A stretch of 17,659 nt of DNA from CAVVXX01 sp052389895 (GCA_052389895.1 JBQTHM010000042.1:1-17659), one strand, 5' to 3'; shown: positions 7,481-14,756, numbered from the stretch's first letter. Numbers and translations: made by a program. Notes: generated by a model from the sequence alone, not told the origin.

Positions 7481-7529
7481 GGCCCAGGTTATGAAGCGCA
7501 CTATCGCGGCGAACCCAACTGGGTGGCCC

Positions 7530-7575
7530 GGCGTGCGTTGCACGCCCATGGTCAAACGCGCGGCGAAGCCGCGCG
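7530..7575. repeat. Two further perfect hairpins between convergent genes
   Basis: GGCGTGC-GTT-GCACGCC occupies 7530-7546, and an 8-bp stem CGCGCGGC-GAA-GCCGCGCG occupies 7557-7575. Together with 7393-7480 they fill the 225-nt gap between the DUF2336-like gene and prfC. No T-tract follows, so they are more likely repeat elements than classical terminators. Confidence 0.6.
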
Positions 7576-7601
7576 AGGCGCGGGCCATGACATGTCTGGA
7601 A

Positions 7602-9191
7602 TTACGCCGACTCCACCAGCGGGTGGCGTTCGCGCGTCTTGAGGAATTTCACGCGGGGAAATTTGTCGCCCACGTAGCCGAGCTCCCAATTGTTCTTGGC
7701 AAGAAACACCGGCGCGCCGTCGCGGTCGCACGCCAGATGGCCCTTGTTGGCGTCGTGGAATTTTTCAAGCTCGGTGTCGGGCGCTGACAGCCAGCGCGCG
7801 GTTTCGAAGGGCGACGCTTCCAGCACGACGTCGAGGCTATATTCGTTTCTCAACCGGCTTTGCAGCACGTCGAGCTGAAGCGGGCCCACAACCCCCACGA
7901 TCCAGCTGACGCCGATCACCGGCCTGAACACCTGTGTCACGCCCTCCTCCGCCAGGCTTTCCAGCGCGCGCGCCAGATGCTTCTGCTTCAAGGGGTCGGC
8001 CACGCGCACGCGGCGCAGGATTTCCGGTGCGAAATTGGGAATGCCGGTGAATGTGAGCTCCTCGCCCTCGGTAAGCGTGTCGCCCACACGCAGGACGCCG
8101 TGACTGGGAATGCCGATGATGTCGCCCGGCCAGGCTTCGTCCACAGTCTCACGCTCGCGCGCAAAAAACAGGATGGGGCTGTGCACGCCGATGGTTTTGC
8201 CCGTGCCGGACTGCCTCAGCTTCATACCGCGGCGGAAGCGGCCCGAGCACAGCCGCAGAAAGGCCACGCGGTCGCGGTGGTTGGGATCCATGTTGGCCTG
8301 CACCTTGAAGACGAAGCCGGTGACGGCTTCTTCATCGGGCGAAACCGCGCGGGGCGACGCCGACGCGGCGCGCGGGCTGGGCGCTATGCGGGCGAGCGCC
8401 TTCAAGAGCTCGCGCACGCCGAAATTTTTCAGCGCCGCACCGAAGAACACCGGCGTCATGTGGCCTTCACGGTAGGTCTTGAGATCGAAGGCCGGCAAGG
8501 CATGGCGCACCAGCGCCACGTCTTCCTTCAGCTTCGCCTGTAAATCGGCGGGCAAGGTGCCTTCCGCCACGTGCCGGCCGTGCGCCGCGAAAGGCAGAAA
8601 ATCGTCGCGCGCGAAATCGTGCACGCCCTTGAAGTTGAGCCCGGAGCCGGCAGGCCAGTTCATGGCCGCGCATTCGAGCTGCAACTGGTCGGCGATTTCG
8701 TCCACCAGCTCGAAGGGATCGCGCGCCTCGCGGTCCATCTTGTTGATGAAGGTGACGATGGGAATGTCGCGCAGGCGGCACACTTCGAACAGCTTGCGCG
8801 TCTGGCTCTCGATGCCCTTGGCGGCGTCGAGCACCATCACGGCGGAGTCGGCCGCGGTGAGCGTGCGGTAGGTATCCTCCGAGAAATCCTCGTGGCCCGG
8901 CGTGTCCAGAAGATTGAACACGGCGCCCGCATATTCGAACGTCATTACCGCGCTGGTGACCGAGATGCCGCGCTCCTGCTCGATCTTCATCCAGTCGGAG
9001 CGCGCGCGGCGCGCCTGACCGCGGGCCTTCACCTGCCCCGCCAGGTGGATGGCGCCGCCCAGGAGCAGCAGGTGCTCGGTCAGCGTCGTCTTGCCCGCAT
9101 CGGGATGCGAGATGATGGCGAAGGTGCGGCGCCTTGCCGCCTGGGCGGCAAAAACATTGGGCGCAGCTTCGCTGGCGGGTGTGTGGCTCAT
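7602..9191 (-). CDS. prfC: Peptide chain release factor 3
   Basis: RF3 is the translational GTPase that recycles RF1/RF2 from the ribosome after termination. At 529 residues it has the usual family length. G1 SHPDAGKT at 28-35, G3 DTPGHED at 96-102, G4 NKMD at 150-153, and the switch region QERGISVTS at 72-80 are all present. The C-terminal RF3 domain is intact to the family-typical end (RVKFLKTRERHPL). The ATG at 9191 fits family length; an in-frame extension to 9227 (MRSCVYSCYS) is dropped because it runs into the inverted repeat at 9225. The ribosome site is weak. The gene lies 64 nt downstream of the GIY-YIG gene on the same strand, so its promoter region is where that unit seems to have landed. 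Confidence 0.96.
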   Translation of the reverse strand: MSHTPASEAAPNVFAAQAARRRTFAIISHPDAGKTTLTEHLLLLGGAIHLAGQVKARGQARRARSDWMKIEQERGISVTSAVMTFEYAGAVFNLLDTPGHEDFSEDTYRTLTAADSAVMVLDAAKGIESQTRKLFEVCRLRDIPIVTFINKMDREARDPFELVDEIADQLQLECAAMNWPAGSGLNFKGVHDFARDDFLPFAAHGRHVAEGTLPADLQAKLKEDVALVRHALPAFDLKTYREGHMTPVFFGAALKNFGVRELLKALARIAPSPRAASASPRAVSPDEEAVTGFVFKVQANMDPNHRDRVAFLRLCSGRFRRGMKLRQSGTGKTIGVHSPILFFARERETVDEAWPGDIIGIPSHGVLRVGDTLTEGEELTFTGIPNFAPEILRRVRVADPLKQKHLARALESLAEEGVTQVFRPVIGVSWIVGVVGPLQLDVLQSRLRNEYSLDVVLEASPFETARWLSAPDTELEKFHDANKGHLACDRDGAPVFLAKNNWELGYVGDKFPRVKFLKTRERHPLVESA

Positions 9192-9224
9192 TGGCAGCGA
9201 ATAGCAGGAATAGACGCAAGAACG

Positions 9225-9289
9225 CAATTGTCATCCCCGGCGAGGATCGCGCGGCTCAGGCGCGCGATGCGAGGGAAGGGGATCCAGGT
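9225..9289. repeat. Left inverted repeat of the GIY-YIG unit
   Basis: Outer arm 9225-9243, central hairpin ATCGCGCG (9246-9253)/CGCGCGAT (9261-9268) with a 7-nt loop, inner arm 9271-9289. The nuclease stop codon (9256-9258) lies inside the loop, so the last residues of the protein are encoded by the repeat. It ends 33 nt from the prfC start. Confidence 0.85.
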
Positions 9290-9603
9290 CGATCGGGCGA
9301 TACAACATCGCTGAGGAGTTTCTCGTAAAGATCGTTCCAACCAGAATTGTGTTTTTCGATGAGCTTTATTTTCCACACACGATTCCAGCCCTTGATCTGT
9401 TTCTCGCGGGCAACAGCAGCGTTGACGTCATTGTGCATTTCATACCAGACCAGAGTGTGCACGCCATATTTCTTGGTGAAGCCCTCGATTAGATCGTTCT
9501 TGTGTTGCCATGTGCGATGCAACACGTCGTTCGTCACTCCGGTGTAAAGCGTGCCGTTGCGCCGGCTGGCGAGTATGTAGACGAAATACAGGTAATCCTT
9601 CAC
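9256..9603 (-). CDS. GIY-YIG nuclease family protein (YhbQ-like)
   Basis: A single-domain GIY-YIG endonuclease of 115 residues from the GTG at 9603. Visible motifs: FVYIL followed by GTLYTG (the two GIY-YIG strands), the Arg-containing helix HRTWQHKND, EGFTKKYGVHTLVWYE, and AREKQIKGWNR with the catalytic Glu and conserved Asn. The family cuts DNA using one divalent metal. Host roles of these stand-alone members are mostly unknown. Two starts are possible: GTG 9603 (GAAGG 8 nt upstream, fits family N-termini) or GTG 9624, whose AAGGGG ribosome site would come from the repeat arm. The last residues (SPDRPGSPSLASRA) are encoded by the left repeat. Its GC content is well below its neighbours, suggesting recent acquisition. 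Confidence 0.9.
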   Translation of the reverse strand: MKDYLYFVYILASRRNGTLYTGVTNDVLHRTWQHKNDLIEGFTKKYGVHTLVWYEMHNDVNAAVAREKQIKGWNRVWKIKLIEKHNSGWNDLYEKLLSDVVSPDRPGSPSLASRA

Positions 9604-9622
9604 GTTCTCGCCCTTCAGCTCC

Positions 9623-9680
9623 ACCTGGGTCCCCTTCCCTCGCGCGAGCGTACGCTCGCGCTCGCCGGGGATGACAATTG
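9623..9680. repeat. Right inverted repeat of the GIY-YIG unit
   Basis: Inner arm ACCTGGGTCCCCTTCCCTC (9623-9641), a perfect 20-nt palindrome (9642-9661, GCGCGAGCG/CGCTCGCGC), then the outer arm (9662-9680). Arms match the left copy at 37 of 38 positions in inverted orientation, but the palindromic core is unrelated in sequence. Confidence 0.85.
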
Positions 9681-9815
9681 GGTTTTACGGCGAAGACACA
9701 CGGTTTCAAAAGCTCTGGGCATTGGCCCGCCCGTTGCAGCAACGCTGGAAGGCCCCGCTTCGTGGGCGCGCTGGCGCGCGCGGATGCGGGCGTGAACAGG
9801 CGAAAGGCGGAGGCC

Positions 9816-10538
9816 ATGTCCCAAATCGGGATTTCGCAAACCGGAAACGGATTTTTTCCGCGGACGGCTTTGCGCCCGCGCGCGCTGTGGCGCGAATTCC
9901 CGCGCGGGCGGGCAGCCGTCATGGGCATGGCCGCGGCGCTGGCTGTGGTGCTGTTCGACATCACGCTCATCCTCTTCGATTTCCGCGCCCATGTGCGGTT
10001 CATTTCGGAAGACCGTTTTGTCGAGAATCTGACCGTCGCTTTCTGGCTTGCGGGCGGGGCCTATATTCTGGCGACGCTTTCGCGCCGCACGGGTTGGGCG
10101 TGGCATCTCCTGCTTGCGCTCGCCATGATTTTCATGGCGGGCGAGGAAATTTCCTGGGGCCAGAGGATTTTTTCCTTCGCCACGCCGCCCGGGCTGGAAG
10201 CGGTCAACGTCCAGCAGGAATTCAACCTGCACAACATTTCGGGCATCCACGAAAGCATCAAGAACACGGGTTACGTGCTGATTTTCGTGGGCGTGGTGCT
10301 GCTTCCGCTGCTGCAACGCATATCCGGCGCCGTGAACCGCGCCGTTGCGCGTTTCGCCGTTCCCGTTGCCAGGCTCGATGTGATCCTGCTCGTGCTTCTC
10401 TCGCTCGGCCTGCGCGTTGCATCGCGCGCCATCTGGCACCTTTACGGCGTGGACAATATCTTTGACGAAACGGGCGAGCTGGCACTCAGCCTCGCTTTCT
10501 TCCTCTTCGCCCTCGACCGCACGCCGATACGGCGGTAG
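9816..10538 (+). CDS. Multi-pass membrane protein of unknown function (GEEISWGQR motif)
   Basis: 240 residues with about six hydrophobic segments. A conserved-looking motif AGEEISWGQRIFSF follows the third helix, and a little later VNVQQEFNLHN, with acidic, aromatic and histidine residues clustered as in an active or metal-binding site. I recognise this motif pair from uncharacterised bacterial membrane proteins but know no assigned function. The ATG at 9816 is preceded by AAAGGCGGAGG; the longer frame from 9678 begins at the edge of the right inverted repeat and its extra residues look non-coding. It stands alone between the GIY-YIG unit and a minus-strand gene. Confidence 0.82.
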   Translation: MSQIGISQTGNGFFPRTALRPRALWREFPRGRAAVMGMAAALAVVLFDITLILFDFRAHVRFISEDRFVENLTVAFWLAGGAYILATLSRRTGWAWHLLLALAMIFMAGEEISWGQRIFSFATPPGLEAVNVQQEFNLHNISGIHESIKNTGYVLIFVGVVLLPLLQRISGAVNRAVARFAVPVARLDVILLVLLSLGLRVASRAIWHLYGVDNIFDETGELALSLAFFLFALDRTPIRR

Positions 10539-10572
10539 CGCGTATTCCTAGTCCTCCGCTCAGGAAGCAGAA

Positions 10573-10911
10573 TCAAATCACCGGCTCGTCGACGAAGGGG
10601 CGGCCCTGGCGGTCTTCGATTTCAACGATCCAGATATCGGGGTCGAAGCGGATCTGTCTGGCGAAATATTCGCCCGCCCCGGCTTCATCCGTGCGCTCGC
10701 CCAGTGGCCGCGTCCACACCAGGCGGCCTTCGCGGCCTTCGCGCGCACGCGCGAGCACCATGCAGGTTCCGTCCAGCCGGTTCACCTTGAGGAACACGGC
10801 GCCCGCCTCCTCCGCCCCGCGGCGCACGAGGAATGCGTGCGCCCCCTCGGTCTCGGCGCGGCGCATCAGGGCATGCACATAGACCGCACTTTTGAGGCGC
10901 GCCGGCATCAT
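10573..10911 (-). CDS. DUF1491 family protein
   Basis: 112 residues, soluble, matching the alphaproteobacterial DUF1491 family in layout: MPARLKSAVYVHALMRRAE at the start, RRGAEEAGAVFLKVNRLDGT in the middle, and FARQIRFDPDIWIVEIEDR near the end. Length is normal for the family and no function is known. Starts at the first of two tandem ATGs (10911 or 10908); GGGA lies about 7 nt upstream. Its start faces the DUF5330-like gene, so the two have a divergent promoter region between 10912 and 11120. Confidence 0.88.
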   Translation of the reverse strand: MMPARLKSAVYVHALMRRAETEGAHAFLVRRGAEEAGAVFLKVNRLDGTCMVLARAREGREGRLVWTRPLGERTDEAGAGEYFARQIRFDPDIWIVEIEDRQGRPFVDEPVI

Positions 10912-11066
10912 CGTGAATTCCCGTTAAGCATCGAATACGGCGCCTTTCGCCCATCGCGCAGTTTATCGGAAATTTTCCGCCAACAGCGGGACAGTCCGGG
11001 AACACCGCGCTAGCCCTTTCGCAAGCGATTTCGCGCCCAAGCCCCGATACGGACAGTTTTAGCTAT

Positions 11067-11089
11067 CGCATTGAGCCCAGCGCAATGCG
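11067..11089. promoter_or_regulatory. Inverted repeat upstream of the DUF5330-like gene
   Basis: CGCATTG and CAATGCG form a perfect 7-bp inverted repeat with a 9-nt spacer, about 32 nt before the ATG at 11121. It may be an operator or a leader hairpin; no regulator is known. Confidence 0.35.
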
Positions 11090-11120
11090 GGCCCCTTATG
11101 AGTGGGGCAAGAGGAAAATC

Positions 11121-11378
11121 ATGTTTGTGCTACGGGCGATTTTCTGGCTGACGGTGGTGGCGCTGTTGATGCCGCGCGAGCCCAATGTGGGGCTGGGGGC
11201 GCCCGGCGCGCTCGCGCGCGCGGAAAGCGCGGACCAGTACCTGCCCGATTGCAAGGATTACCAGGCGGCCTGCGATGCGGGCCTTGCCATGGTGGACACG
11301 TTTCAAACCGCGGCGCTGTACGGCCTTTCCCGCATCGCAGCGGAGATCGAACGGCAGAAGAGCCTGCGGGAGCACTAG
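11121..11378 (+). CDS. Small secreted or membrane-anchored protein, DUF5330-like
   Basis: 85 residues starting MFVLRAIFWLTVVALLMP, a hydrophobic signal or anchor, followed by a mature part with two cysteines (CKDYQAAC) and a charged helical end (AAEIERQKSLREH). This matches my memory of DUF5330-type alphaproteobacterial proteins, function unknown. The ATG at 11121 has GAGG 6 nt upstream (11111-11114), preferred over 11085. Two hairpins, one followed by Ts, close the transcript. Confidence 0.75.
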   Translation: MFVLRAIFWLTVVALLMPREPNVGLGAPGALARAESADQYLPDCKDYQAACDAGLAMVDTFQTAALYGLSRIAAEIERQKSLREH

Positions 11379-11414
11379 CGGCGCGCAGCAAGAACAATGG
11401 TTCCCGCGTGCCGC

Positions 11415-11456
11415 GCCTGACGGTTCATCCGCACCCCTCCCGGATGGCCGTCAGGC
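11415..11456 (+). terminator. Long hairpin after the DUF5330-like gene
   Basis: GCCTGACGG pairs perfectly with CCGTCAGGC, and CATCC pairs with GGATG inside it, around an 11-nt loop. It is followed by CTCTTCTTCC, a weak T-rich tract. Probably part of a tandem terminator. Confidence 0.5.
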
Positions 11457-11476
11457 CTCTTCTTCCAGTGGGGCGT

Positions 11477-11512
11477 GCCAGGCGCGCATGGGGGCGCGCG
11501 CCTGGCCTTTTG
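11477..11512 (+). terminator. Intrinsic terminator
   Basis: A perfect 11-bp stem, GCCAGGCGCGC (11477-11487) with GCGCGCCTGGC (11496-11506), an 8-nt loop, then CTTTTG. It ends the transcript of the DUF5330-like gene. Confidence 0.7.
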
Positions 11513-11699
11513 CCCTGGTGCCGTAATGGCGGGCGAGGCGGTCTAGCGCCAGCACCACACGCCCCGAACGCTTGGGCCAGGCGCGTTCGCAATATGATCC
11601 TATTCACCGCTAGTGAGAGGATAACTTTCACATTACGGAAACGGCGGACCCGCAGAAAGACAAGAGGACTCCGGGTCTTTTGAATTGATACAACCATGA

Positions 11700-11723
11700 G
11701 TAGCGTGGACAAGTCAACGCTAC
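11700..11723. promoter_or_regulatory. Inverted repeat in an AT-rich upstream region
   Basis: GTAGCGT and ACGCTAC, a perfect 7-bp inverted repeat with a 10-nt spacer, about 77 nt before the lipoprotein ATG. It could be an operator for the lipoprotein and glycosylation genes; function inferred only from symmetry and position. Confidence 0.35.
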
Positions 11724-11799
11724 CCTTGTTGTGAATCTTGTGGGTTTTCTGCGTTTGGCGTTCGCCCTACCGTCGCCGCCTCAGTCCGGGAAGACGGCC

Positions 11800-12102
11800 A
11801 TGCCACGCATCATCTTGCCCCTTCTGATCATCGCATTGAGCGTCGCGGTTTCGGCCTGCGCATCGCGGCACAAGGCGGAAGGCAGCGGTAATTCGCCCGC
11901 CTATGCCGCGGGCTACACCGACGGCTGCGCCTCGGGGAGCGCGCGCGCCTCCGGCGACATCGGCGGGGACACGCGCGACGCGAAACTCCACAAGGCGAGC
12001 AACGATTACCGCGCCGGCTGGCGCGCGGGGTATGCCTCGTGCTCGTCGACGGCGCCGGCAAATCCCTACGACAATCCCTTCGGCAAGCCGCCGGGAACCT
12101 AG
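11800..12102 (+). CDS. Small lipoprotein with GYxDG-type repeats
   Basis: 100 residues. A lipoprotein signal peptide (MPRIILPLLIIALSVAVSAC) has a lipobox ending VSAC, so it should be anchored to an envelope membrane. The mature part has two similar segments, AYAAGYTDGCASGSARASG and YRAGWRAGYASC, both pairing GY/GW with a nearby cysteine, suggesting a disulfide. I have seen similar uncharacterised alphaproteobacterial lipoproteins, but know no function. The ATG at 11800 is chosen because the signal peptide begins there; GGGAAG lies upstream. The GT-C gene starts 87 nt later on the same strand. Confidence 0.8.
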   Translation: MPRIILPLLIIALSVAVSACASRHKAEGSGNSPAYAAGYTDGCASGSARASGDIGGDTRDAKLHKASNDYRAGWRAGYASCSSTAPANPYDNPFGKPPGT

Positions 12103-12188
12103 GCCGCCGAGACCGTGCTTCCGCCAGGGCGAACCGGCGCGCGCGAACGCCCTCGGCGCCCTCCGCCATCCTGGCGCGCGGACGCCGT

Positions 12189-13757
12189 ATGACCGCGTAC
12201 AAAAAAGAGAGCGCCGCGCCCTGGCGCATCGGCGCGCGCGAATGGCTTTTCTTCGCGGCTGTCGTACTGGCCTGGGGCGCAATCGCCGCCACGCTTGGCA
12301 AGGAGACCGGCTGGGATTTCCGCAACTACCACTGGTACAACGCCTTTGCGTTCCTCAATGGGCGCATGGGGTTCGACTTGGGCGTCGCCCATCATGCGAC
12401 GTATTACAACCCGCTGCTTGACGTGCCCTTTTATGCGCTAGCGCAGATTCACCCGGCGGCCGCACTGTTTTTCCTGGGCGCGGCGCAAGGCCTGAACATC
12501 GTTCCTCTTTATCTGATCGCGCGCGCAGGTCTGGCGCGCGACACGCGCATGGGCGGCGCAATTCTTGCGTTGCTTTGCGTCACCGGCAGCACGGCCGTTT
12601 CGCTCACGGGAACAACGAGCTACGACGCCGTGCTTTCGGTGCCGGTATTCTTCGCGCTCGCCCTTCTGGTCATGCAGGAACGCGTGAGCCTTGGCGTTGT
12701 CGCGATAGCGGGCCTGCTTGTGGGGAGCGCGGCCGGACTGAAGCTGGTGGACGCGATCTACGCGGCCGGATTCGCGGCGGTGCTGCTTGTCATGCCCGGT
12801 TCCATGAAGGAGCGCGCCCTTCGCCTCGGCGCGGGCGCGCTTGGCGGGTTCGTCGGCGCCGCGCTCTTCGGCGGCTTCTGGGCCGCGACGCTGTGGCGCG
12901 AAACGGGCAATCCGGTCTTTCCCTATTTCAACGAGCTGTTCGCCTCGCCGCTGGCGCTCGACGCCTCATACCGCGATACGCGTTTTCTCCCCGCCGGCCT
13001 GTGGGACGCCCTCGTCTATCCCTTCCGCTTCAGCTTCAACTATGCAATCGCCGACGACACGCCCTTCCAGAACCTGCGGGTGCTTGCGGCGTACATCGCC
13101 TTGCCGGCGGCTGCGGTTTTGTGGGCGGCGGGAACACGTGCGGCCGACGCCATCATCCGCCCGCACGCGGCGCGCATTCTCTTCGCCTTCGCGGCCGCGA
13201 GCTATGTGGCCTGGATCGCCGTATTCGCTATCTACCGCTACATCGTGCCGCTCGAAATGCTGGCGCCGCTCGTCATCGTGGCGGCGATCGGGCTCGTCCC
13301 CGTTTCGCTCAAGGCGCGGCTCGCCGCCGCCGCAATGGTGCTGGCCGCCACGGCCGTATTTGCGCACTACGGATTTGGCCCGCGCGCGGCCGCCGACGAC
13401 CCTCACGTTCAGGTGAAGGGGATTTCCTTCCCGCATCCCGAAAGGAGCATGCTGCTGCTTGCAGGTTACGAGCCCTTCGGGTTCATCGTGCCATCGCTGC
13501 CGCCCGAGGTGCCGGTGCTGCGAATCGACGGCTATCTCGCCGGGCCGGATGACGGCTCGGGCCTGACCAACGCCATGCAGGCGCGCGTTCGCGCGCACAG
13601 GGGCCGGTTCTTCCTTCTGGCCGCGCCGCAGGAAATGGAGCGCGCGGGCGCCGCCGTGTCCGCCTACGGCCTTGCGCTTGCGCCTGGGGAATGTGGAAAT
13701 GCCGTGACGAATCTGGGCGGGCCCTATCTCTTCTGCCCGCTTGTGAGGCATGACTGA
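12189..13757 (+). CDS. GT-C type membrane glycosyltransferase-like protein
   Basis: 522 residues with about ten hydrophobic segments. After the first helix comes a loop with GWDFRNYHWYNAFAF (D43) and later ATYYNPLLDVPFY, the usual place for the catalytic acid of polyprenol-phosphate-sugar dependent GT-C enzymes. The C-terminal 110 residues form a soluble, probably periplasmic domain. Its neighbours are a GtrB-like GT2 and a GtrA-like protein, so the likely role is transfer of a sugar from a lipid carrier onto an envelope glycan or protein. The start at 12189 leaves out an upstream extension that overlaps the lipoprotein gene. Its stop overlaps the next start by 8 nt. Acceptor and sugar are unknown. 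Confidence 0.8.
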   Translation: MTAYKKESAAPWRIGAREWLFFAAVVLAWGAIAATLGKETGWDFRNYHWYNAFAFLNGRMGFDLGVAHHATYYNPLLDVPFYALAQIHPAAALFFLGAAQGLNIVPLYLIARAGLARDTRMGGAILALLCVTGSTAVSLTGTTSYDAVLSVPVFFALALLVMQERVSLGVVAIAGLLVGSAAGLKLVDAIYAAGFAAVLLVMPGSMKERALRLGAGALGGFVGAALFGGFWAATLWRETGNPVFPYFNELFASPLALDASYRDTRFLPAGLWDALVYPFRFSFNYAIADDTPFQNLRVLAAYIALPAAAVLWAAGTRAADAIIRPHAARILFAFAAASYVAWIAVFAIYRYIVPLEMLAPLVIVAAIGLVPVSLKARLAAAAMVLAATAVFAHYGFGPRAAADDPHVQVKGISFPHPERSMLLLAGYEPFGFIVPSLPPEVPVLRIDGYLAGPDDGSGLTNAMQARVRAHRGRFFLLAAPQEMERAGAAVSAYGLALAPGECGNAVTNLGGPYLFCPLVRHD

Positions 13758-14691
13758 GCCAGCGCGCATCGCCGTTCTGATCCCCTGCTACAACGAGGAA
13801 CCGGCCATTGCCAAAGTGGTGGGCGATTTCCGCCGCGCGCTGCCGGCAGCCGTAATCTACGTCTATGACAACGCCTCTACGGATGCGACCGTGCCGCACG
13901 CGCGCGAAGCCGGCGCCATCGTGCGCAGCGAGCCGCGCAAGGGCAAAGGCAACGTCGTGCGCCGCATGTTCGCGGACATCGAGGCCGACGTGTATGTGCT
14001 GGTGGACGGGGACGACACCTATGAGGCGGCGGCGTCGCCCAGGCTGGCAGGCAAGCTGGTGAGCGAGGGGCTCGACATGGTGGTGGCCCGGCGCGTGCAT
14101 TCGGCCAGGGCCGCATACCGGCGCGGGCACGTTCTCGGCAACCGCCTGTTTCGCGCCCTTGCCTCATTTATCTTCGCGGCCGAGGCGGGCGATCTTTTCA
14201 GCGGCTACCGCGTTTTCTCGCGGCGCTTTGTGAAGTCCTTCCCCTTCACCGCCGAAGGCTTCGGCGCGGAAACCGAATTCACGGTGCACGCGATACGCCT
14301 GCTGATGCCGCGGGCGGAAATCGAAAGCGAATACAGCGAACGGGCAGCGGGCACGGTGAGCAAGCTGAACACGGTGCGCGACGGTTTTCGCATCCTGATG
14401 ACGATGTTAGGTCTTCTGCGCGAGGAACGGCCCTTGCTTTTCTTTTCCGTGATCTTCGTGTTGCTGGCGGGAGTTTCGGCGGCGCTCGGCATACCTGTGG
14501 TGGTGGAATTCATGCGCACCGGCCTGGTACCGCGCATTCCCACCGCCGTGCTCGCCACCGGGCTGATGCTGCTCGCATTCCTTGCGCTGGCCAGCGGCCT
14601 GATCCTCGACACCGTCAGCCGCGGGCGGTGGGAATTGAAGCGGCTGGCCTATCTCGCCATCCCCGGGCCGCAGGGACTGAAGCTGCCGTGA
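13750..14691 (+). CDS. GT2 glycosyltransferase, polyprenyl-phosphate sugar synthase-like (GtrB/DPM-like)
   Basis: 313 residues. The GT-A domain has LIPCYNEE at 10-17, the donor motif DGDDTYE (D86/D88), and a conserved region around residue 155 (AGDLFSGYRVFSRR). Two hydrophobic helices follow at about 227-255 and 265-287. This matches enzymes that load a sugar from UDP- or GDP-sugar onto undecaprenyl phosphate at the inner face of the membrane. The ATG lies inside the end of the GT-C gene (ATGACTGA overlap), so translation is coupled. GtrA-like flippase follows after a repeat-filled gap of about 200 nt. The sugar is not readable from sequence. Confidence 0.9.
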   Translation: MTEPARIAVLIPCYNEEPAIAKVVGDFRRALPAAVIYVYDNASTDATVPHAREAGAIVRSEPRKGKGNVVRRMFADIEADVYVLVDGDDTYEAAASPRLAGKLVSEGLDMVVARRVHSARAAYRRGHVLGNRLFRALASFIFAAEAGDLFSGYRVFSRRFVKSFPFTAEGFGAETEFTVHAIRLLMPRAEIESEYSERAAGTVSKLNTVRDGFRILMTMLGLLREERPLLFFSVIFVLLAGVSAALGIPVVVEFMRTGLVPRIPTAVLATGLMLLAFLALASGLILDTVSRGRWELKRLAYLAIPGPQGLKLP

Positions 14692-14701
14692 CTAGCCACA
14701 G

Positions 14702-14756
14702 TTCATCCTCCCCCCTTGGAGGAGGTGTCGCCCGCAGGGCGACGGAGGGGGCTTCC
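14702..14756. repeat. Palindromic repeat A, copy 1
   Basis: TTCATCCTCC, a C/T-run hairpin with GGAGG, GTGT, a core hairpin TCGCCC-GCA-GGGCGA (14728-14742), then CGGAGGGGGC and TTCC. It matches copy 2 (16101-16154) in its flanks but has a different self-complementary core. Confidence 0.8.

Larger units (their letters stand above)
9225..9680 (-). mobile_element. GIY-YIG nuclease unit bounded by inverted repeats
   Basis: A 456-bp unit containing one gene and ending in identical 19-nt inverted arms, CAATTGTCATCCCCGGCGA at 9225-9243 and its exact complement at 9662-9680. Inner 19-nt arms (9271-9289 and 9623-9641) match in 18 of 19. Between the arms each side has a different palindrome. Hand-counted GC over 9301-9600 is about 49%, far below the neighbours. 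I see no clear target-site duplication and no transposase, so mobility is inferred from structure. Confidence 0.55.
11379..11799. other. Intergenic region, about 420 bases without a gene
   Basis: Contains the two hairpins at 11415-11456 and 11477-11512, then a more AT-rich stretch (about 11590-11740) with the inverted repeat at 11700-11723. Frames crossing it are arginine-rich and not convincing. The AT-rich part probably holds the promoter of the downstream lipoprotein and glycosylation genes, but I could not settle on a -35/-10 pair. Confidence 0.5.

Noticed and set aside
7406..7588. A 60-residue minus-strand frame and overlapping plus-strand frames in the gap between the DUF2336-like gene and prfC
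   Set aside because: They are built from the hairpin repeats and lack ribosome sites and family features.
9215..9690. Target-site duplication flanking the GIY-YIG unit
   Set aside because: Flanking bases (AAGAACG on the left, GGTTTTA on the right) do not match; CAATTG at both ends belongs to the arms themselves and is self-complementary.
12039..12188. An N-terminal extension of the GT-C gene
   Set aside because: The extra 50 residues overlap the lipoprotein gene and are arginine/alanine-rich; the first membrane helix fits the ATG at 12189.
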